Below are positions 38,601 through 47,600 of a DNA stretch of 64,000 nt, in pieces. Position 1 is the stretch's first letter. Every line of letters starts with the position of its first letter. The position numbers and the translations under genes are program-made. The DNA is from Bathymodiolus brooksi. Taxonomy: Eukaryota; Mollusca; Bivalvia; Mytilida; Modiolidae. The notes beneath the pieces were generated by a model. That model did no database searches. It saw only the letters and a list, made by a program, of their open reading frames with translations, and had not been told where the DNA came from. The stretch covers positions 91,882,031 through 91,946,030 of the forward strand of contig OY804584.1 of NCBI GenBank assembly GCA_963680875.1, written 5' to 3'.

Positions 38601-41600
38601 TGTTGCTGAAAAAAATATTCTGATTTTGGTGGAGGAGGAAAAAATAATCTGATTCAGAGTTTTTGTCATATAACCTAATGTTAAATTCTGGAAAAAAATT
38701 TCGCGACAAAAAAAATTAATATTCTGAATGAAACAAAAAACCATAACCCCCCCCCCCCCCATTCAAGTTAAATGGTCGGTCCCTAACACGAACCCCACTA
38801 AAAACCGGGGTGAGCTCAGGTGCTCCTTGGATGGGTAAGGCAGATAAATAATGGCTAACGTTTTGAAAAAGACAAAGGTAAGACGTGAAACATTATATTG
38901 TTAGCTTCTATGAAAGGTTTGAATATACTAAAGGAGTAATCAGAAACACCAAATAAACAAAACCGATGGGGCAATCAAAAATAGAGAGACACGAGTAACA
39001 TTGAACATTGGGCACACAAGTCATGTGACGAAAACAAACAAAACACAAGTCACGTGACGAAGACAAACAAAACACAAGTCACGTGACGAAAACAAACAAA
39101 ACACAAGTAACGTGACGAAAACAAACAAAACACAAGTCACGTGACGAAGACAAACAAAACACAGAAGCACAACACAACACAGAAAACTAAAACGTTGAGC
39201 AGCACCGACCCCACCAAAAACCTTGGATGGAACCAGGTGCATGCGATGGATAAACAATTTCTGCCTCTTATACAATATTTGTCATGTTACTCATATAGTC
39301 AATTCGTGTTGTACACCACTATCTGTAAACAAATACAAATAACATATATAAGACATGAACAATGAGAGACAATTACTGTTACTGGTATTTTCCTCCTATC
39401 TCAGGAACACTACCAACGGGACAATACAATGGCCAAATGATAATGGACAAGAGACAAACAATGATCTACAAAACAATACGTAGACAACTATAGATCGAGC
39501 GACACGAACCCCACTAAAACCCATGTGTGTACCGAGGGGCTCCGGGAGTGTTAGCAGGTCCATATCCTACTAGTGACAACCCATCGTCTTTAATAATTGT
39601 TTTAAACGACCACTATCCACTTTTAACAAGATATTGATATACAAGTTGGCAATGTATTCTATATTGTAGATTTTGATGAGTGTTTAGAGTGGAATGGACA
39701 AGCAAGTGATTGTTCCTCGCGTGCATGGTGTATTAATACCTATGGGAGCTACATGTGCTCCTGTCGCTATGAATATGAAGATTTGTCTTTTGATACTTCA
39801 AGCAGACCTGGTCGAATATGTAAACGTACGTAGTTTAATATCAAATATATTTGACTATACACATGGCATGTTATTTGAAATTCATTATTATTCGTGGTAT
39901 ACCAATTTTTGTGGTTGTCATGGAAAGTATCGAAGCAAGAATTTAATGAATATTTGTCACCAAATTTATATGCATTGATGCTTACAGGGTCAACGAATGT
40001 ACATATCCGCGAAAATATAAACTATAAATTATAATTCTTATAGAATTAAAGTAGATCGTTTCCGTGTCTTTTGATTGGACAAGGACACTGTCACCTGTTT
40101 TTTTTTATTCGTTCATAACTCGATGAACTTTTCAATCTGCAAGCCGTAACTACAAGGATCCACCATCTTGAAAACGTGAAATTCTACGTGTCATATTTAC
40201 AACAATATACAAAAATAATTAAAATGCCTACCTTGTAAACTTATTCTAGTTAAATCTTATTAAAATTGAAGCATACACGAAGCCAAATGACGCCTGATCT
40301 TTACGTTTTAAACTGGAAGTCTTCATATGACGTCATGCTGTTAATGTTCCAAATGCGTCAACAACATTTCTCGGAATTTTAATGTGTGCGATTTTTAGAC
40401 CAGGGATATGCAAGAATAAAACATTTTCATCTACAATATTGAATTTAAGAATTATAAATATTAAATGGTTCTTTTCAGGAGTTCATGCATGTGTAAACGG
40501 TGCCGATGCACTCATAAAAACTGAATAAACGTCACTTTACATAAACACCCTTCGGACGTTTATTCAGTTTGTGAGTACATCGGCACCGTTTACACATGCA
40601 TGAACTCCTGAAAAGGAGCGTTTTATACTATATATAAACTAGTAAGAACAGTTTGATGAAATCAAAGAAGCCGTAAGAAGGACAAAAGAAAAAGTACAAA
40701 ATAACAAACTATGATCCATAAAACACTTAGTACATAGAAAGCTAAAGAATGCGCAAAGCGAACCCTACAATAAAAGCGGGGATGAACTCAAATTATCTTA
40801 AAAGTAAACAGTAAGGAGTTTTAAAAAGTAGTAATTTCAGCTATTAGCATGTTCTAATCTTATTTCATACAGTAAGAATTGATTCCACTTATTTGATATT
40901 ATGAAACAAGGTTGAAACAGTAATGGTCAACAAATATCACCAAAACGAACAATCACCTCTCACTTTAACTCACATTACACAAAAAGGGGGGTCACGGCAT
41001 ATGACGTTAGAAATCCATGTCCTGGCATAGAACAGACACAAGTAAGTGGCGGAGTTAAACTTGTTAATGGAATCTCAGCCATCCTTCATGATAATCGATT
41101 CCACGTCTTACTTCAGTGTACATTTATATTGTCATTTTATTTGTCATTTTATATTTGTAGCTGAAGTAGCGAAAATTATATATAGTAAAGAGTAAGTAGT
41201 ATTTCTATTATTTTGATGAGATGTGATCATTTTTGAAGTAAATAGATGCATTAATTTTTAATAAAAGCGTAATTATTTAATTTAGTGCGCACGACGCGTT
41301 TCTGGTATAAATTCACCATGTACGCTCTTATTGTAAAGATTTCAGTCATATAATTAAGTAAGACAAAGGGTCTACACAGGTAAGAAAGGTATAAACAGTG
41401 AGGGTCATCAATTCCACCAATATCAACAAAAGTTATCTCTGCATGAGAAAGATTTACTTTAGCTTTAGTAAATTACAATATTAATGAACATTCTGAAATA
41501 TATTTGCTGTACATAGTTTTGCTGTTGGGATTATGCATCTGTACTGATAATCTTTCAGAACTAGATTACTCAAAATAACCGAATCTGTTCATACCACGAC

Positions 41601-44600
41601 ACTAACGATGTGGTGAGATTATTGAATGTGGCTTTAAATGTATATGATAAAGTTTGTCTTAAAGAGAGATATATGTTGACTAATGGCTACAGGCCTAACA
41701 TCACTGATATATTTTTTTCAAAATACCTCATATTCACAGGCACTTGTTTCGAAACGAACAAGTGCCTGTGCTCATATTACTTAAATGCAAGAAGTTCAAC
41801 ATATTTTATCCTTTTTATTTTGTAGGTGTTCAGATGGAAAATGTGAGACGAACTGGACATGTAAGTTTCTCTTGATTGTAAAAGCTTAAGCAGGTCATGC
41901 TGAAGTAGCTATTGAATAGAACAATTCATTTGATCCTTTTATTACATCTTATATACATTGATCAAATAATTGTAGTTTACGGTCGGGTGAACATTATATA
42001 AGCTATATCCACGCCAAGAACACGCTACACAAACAATTAATGTTGTGTGTAAAAGCTGGAATTGGTACATGTATGAGTCAATGGTTGGAAATTTAGAATA
42101 AATCATGTAGGTAGAGAAAAATGTAAAATGGTGGAATTTTTACATGTATGGGTCAGTGGTTGGAAATTTAGAATAAATCATATAGGTACAGAAAAATGTA
42201 AAATGATGGAATTGGTACATGTATGGGTCTATATTTGGAAATTTAGAATAAATCATGTAGGTACAGAAAAGTGTAAAATTATGGAATTGGTACATGTATG
42301 GGTCTATATTTGGAAATTTAGAATAAATCATGTAGGTACAGAAAAATGTAAAATGGTGGAATTGGTACATGTATGGATCAATGGTTGGAAATTTAGATTG
42401 CAACAAGAAAAGAGGGTATAATGGATAACTTACCACCAATAATTATCTTTAAAAATACTATTGGTGAACATGAGTTGCTGCAAGTTGTCTTTTCCGTGTA
42501 AGATTCGTTACATTCTCTTTACACAAGACACTTTTAACGCACGTACCGTCCTAGTGACGTGTTGTGTGTTTGATTCGTCTTAAACAATTAACGGACGTCC
42601 CTTTTACTCCATCTTTGGAGTCCTATTTCTACAATGTTATATACGCCGGTGCTACACCAGAGAGGTCAAATTGTACAAACCGCCACCTTTGTCCAAATAT
42701 TAGTTCGAGTAAACCTTACTATTGAGACGATGTTCGTCATAATTTATAAATAAAATCTGGGGTTGACCAATTCAGTTCTTAATAGTGTAATATGAATCCT
42801 AGACATCTCGGTACCTGGACATTTCGGTACTGCATTGGACATCTCGGTACTCGGTACTGGACATTTCGGTACTGACCTGGACATCTCGGTACTCTGTACT
42901 GGACAGTTCGGGACTTGGATGAGACAATATTCGGTACTGACCACAATTGTTTGGTACTTATTAATTGTCAATATTTGTGTACTAGTAGTTCTTTAATATA
43001 TGACCCAAAAGTGGATCGATATGTGTTTTTGATAATTCCAGTGTAGATCGATCCCGGAGATCGTTGTTTTTGTATATTGATTTTTATTTATATTTTCATT
43101 ATTTTGACCTCCATTTATTATTTACAAAAGTAATTATGCGAATTATGAAATTCAGCGTGTTTGTTAAGAAAGCCCCGGTACTTTCATTTCATTAAAACGG
43201 ACTGATTTATTGCTTTTCCCCACAAAAATTCTTCATACTTTGTAGTGGCATTTACCAATTATACTATGTGTGTTCGTGTGAGTAACTGAGGAAATTGAGT
43301 GCTTTCAATATACGACATTTCTTGATTTTCTGTTTATAATTTGGGGGGGTTAAATAATATACAAAAGCGATACACTTAGATAAAAAGGTCTTACCAGTGT
43401 TGCATAATCTGTGTTGCCACTGTGAACACTGGTCACATTGTAAAGCCTCCTGTCTGGGACGGACATTGCTGCCGCCACAATCTATACACGGATACTCGTT
43501 CATTTTACAGTTTGAATCTCAAATTAGGGTAACCCTCCATTATATATCGGCTTGGAAAATATTTCTCAAATAAAATTCAGCTTGTATCGTCTTTTGAAGT
43601 CAAACAAAAGATTAAAGCATTGATCTATGAATAAAGAAATTAAATTTGGTAATTAAAGCTATCTAATAAAACAGTTATGTAATCAAAACAGAAATGAAAA
43701 TAATCATCCCGTTAAGTTTATCTGTGATTTATTGATAAAGGGACTTAGTAATCAAAACAAAAGTTATTTACAAATATTAAAGAATTGTCTCTTTGATGTC
43801 CATTTAATTAAAGATGATTGAAAAAAAACACATAAAAATATGTATAAACAACGTCTACATGTAAAAATTTTTTTAAAAAGTTTTTAAATTCAATCAAATT
43901 ATTTTTATTATTCAGTACCGAAATTTCCAGTACCGAGATGTCCATTACCGAGTACCGAGATGTCCAGTACCGAGTACCGAGATGTCCAGATACCTGTAAT
44001 ATCACACATCAGAATAAACAGGGAATGAATATTTATCACCTAGTCTTCTACATATTCTCGTCTATTGCTATGACAATGATACTGCTTTTAGTGTTACCAT
44101 AAATAGCTTTTCTTACATTTCATAGGGATGGGGTTGTCGCTCAGCTTCCTTTTAATAATGTTAATTGGATTTTTGGTATATGAAGTATATTCCAAGAAGA
44201 AAGAAATTCTGAAATCGTAAGTAGCTTCATGTGTTTTGACATTATATAACTTGTTATGTATTGAAAGTAAAGTAAATTCATATGCATTGACGGAGTGACT
44301 GATTATTGCTTTACCTCCAGCGAGCAGTATTTCAGATATATTCAGGAGGGGAATAAGTTCATTAATAGAGTTACGGTTATGGTGTTTAACGCCACTTTCA
44401 ACAATATTTCAGCTACATGTATATCGTGACTCTCAGTTTTATTGGTGGGGGAAACCAGAGTACCCGGACAAAAACCACCGACCTACCACAAGTTACTGAC
44501 AAACTTTAGCACATAATGTTGTATCGAGTACACCTCGCCATGACCGGGAGTCCATTAATGTCTAAAACTTTTCTTGTTGAAAGTAGAGTATAGAAATCAA

Positions 44601-47600
44601 TCTACATTGGGTAATAACTATTACCATGGTTATTCTTAGCAATACTAGATGGTTTTCGTCCAGAATTCCAATTTCCTCCAGCACTATTCACAGATTATAC
44701 CATATAATTAAAAACAGTTCTGAAAGTAGTCTATTGCAAGATTAAAGCAATACATATCCGTGCCTATATAAAGGAAGGACCGTTTAACTTATAGGCGGAG
44801 AGCTCGAGGTATGTTTACTTTTGAAAAAATTCTGTCGGAAATTTCATGCAAACAAAATGAATTTACCTGAAAGAAACATATATCGTAAGAAAACTTTATT
44901 TTAATTCTGCACATAATAAAACAGTACAACATAAGCTCTAAGGAGCTTTTTACCGAATCGTGTGAAATAAAGTTTTCTGGCACTGGGGAATGTTTATATG
45001 TCAGAGTGGTTTTTATTTGTACATAATTTAAACATAACAAATAAAAATTGACTTTGATTTTCCTATATATTTCAACTTAAAATAAATCTTAAAAATTAAC
45101 AATCCTGTTTAAATTATGTACAAATAAAAACCACTCATATAAATGTAATGAGCAAATAAACAATCAAAATATAGACAATTCTGAATGTTTTGGTGTGAAA
45201 TTTGTTAAAATCTATCCAGAAATGACTTCACAATAATTTTTTGAAAAAATATGGTTTTGGTTGATTATATAGGGATTTGTTTTTACATGTGGCAATACTT
45301 TTGGCCACATGCTGTATAAGTAATTGAATAATTATTGTACAATATACTCGACTTAAAATGTTTCAGATAGTTTCAAATTATTAAATGACAGTTAATAATA
45401 AATGTATATTTTTTGCAGCGACCCTACCTACGTACCCGTCAAAAGAAGAATAGCACGCAAGGCATCATCTGGATCTAAACATCTATCAACATCAGAGGAA
45501 CAGAACTTACTTAATAGTGACAGGGAAAATTATGAACATGGTATCTCATTCATTTGTCTACTTAGCTGAATATAATATACAATGTCAAATATGTGTGGTG
45601 AATACTACACGACGGGTGCCGTATGTGGAGCAGGAACTGCCTACCTTTCTAGAGCACTTGAGTTTGTGTTGCTCGATCTTTAGTTTTCTGTGTAGTGTCT
45701 TGTAGATAATATTTGTCTCTTTTCATTTGGTCATTCCATTGCCTTGTCCCTCTTTGACTTGTGGTTTTTGATTACCCCTTTGGTATTTTCAAACATTTCC
45801 TGACCTATAATTTCGTACTCCAAAATTGTTCACTCAGAACACATGTTAAAGCTACAATGATATGATTGGCTGTTTGACGGAAATATCGTGTATATGATAA
45901 TTGTTGAAAGTGGTGTTAAGCACCATAATTCAACCAGGTATAATAATTCTGCCATACATTTACATTTCGGTCCTAATTATGATATATATATATATACATC
46001 ACAGTCAAATTTTGTTATCAGGAAGTCGGCAAACTCCTTGAATTGCTCGAAGTACTAATGTGGTCTTTACGTAGTAGTAATAAGCTCAATTTGTTCATAT
46101 TACTCGAATATGTGGTTATTTCGAATAGCATATTGTACATGTACATTATGTAAAGTAGAAACGGATTGCCCTTTCAGAACACCTAGCTTCATCCCCTGTT
46201 CTAGTAGAGTTTGTGTTGCTCGATTTAATATTTTCTGGACCATTGTATTTTTGTAAATCTTTTATTTGTCATGGTAATGACTGCCTGTCCTTCTTCGATT
46301 TAATGTTTCGGATTACCCGATTTGTTTGGTATCTTTCTGACAGATGATGTAGCCAATGAATAGTCAATATCCTTTCGAACATAGCCATGGATTGTCAAAA
46401 AAAACTTTACTATACATGATTAATAATTATGTAACGTTTAAAAGGTGCAGATCAAAACCAAAAAGTGCAAGAAACATGCACCTCCAGTAGATATAATTTT
46501 ATACCAAAAATATACTTTATATATTAAAACACCTGATCTAATTTAGTTTCTGGAATACGAACGTGCATATACGTACGTGAATAGCCTTTATCACATACTG
46601 CATACTCTCTGGAATAGCCTTCATTACATACGTGCATACTCTCTGGAATAGCCTTCATCACATACGTGCATACTCTCTGGAATAGCCTTCATTACATACG
46701 TGCATACTCTCTGGAATAGCCTTCATCACATACGTGCATACTCTCTGGAATAGCCTTCATCACATACGTGCATACTCTCTGGAATAGCCTTCATTACATA
46801 CGTGCATACTCTCTGGAATAGCCTTCATTACATACGTGCATACTCTCTGGAATAGCCTTCATCACATACGTGCATACTCTCTGGAATAGCCTTCATTACA
46901 TACGTGCATACTCTCTGGAATAGCCTTCATTACATACGTGCATACCCTCTGGAATAGTCTTCATCACATACGTGCATACTCTCTGGAATAGCCTTCATCA
47001 CATACGTGCATACTCTCTGGAATAGCCTTCATCACATACGTGCATACTCTCTGGAATAGCCTTCATTACATACGTGCATACTCTCTGGAATAGCCTTCAT
47101 TACATACGTGCATACTCTCTGGAATAGCCTTCATCACATACGTGCATACTCTCTGGAATAGCCTTCATCACATACGTGCATACTCTCTGGAATAGCCTTC
47201 ATCACATACGTGCATACTCTCTGGAATAGCCTTCATTACATACGTGCATACTCTCTGGAATAGCCTTCATCACATACGTGCATACTCTCTGGAATAGCCT
47301 TCATCACATACGTGCATACTCTCTGGAATAGCCTTCATCACATACGTGCATACTCTCTGGAATAGCCTTCATTACATACGTGCATACTCTCTGGAATAGC
47401 CTTCATCACATACGTGCATACTCTCTGGAATAGCCTTCATCACATACGTGCATACTCTCTGGAATAGCCTTCATTACATACGTGCATACTCTCTGGAATA
47501 GCCTTCATTACATACGTGCATACTCTCTGGAATAGCCTTCATCACATACGTGCATACTCTCTGGAATAGCCTTCATCACATACGTGCATACTCTCTGGAA

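Noticed and set aside
39021..39275. Minus-strand frame rich in CVLFVFVT repeats
   Set aside because: Translation of the 29-base E-box array inside family D.
42128..42439. Long repeated frames on both strands
   Set aside because: The 75-base period keeps frames open on both strands at once; no coding evidence.
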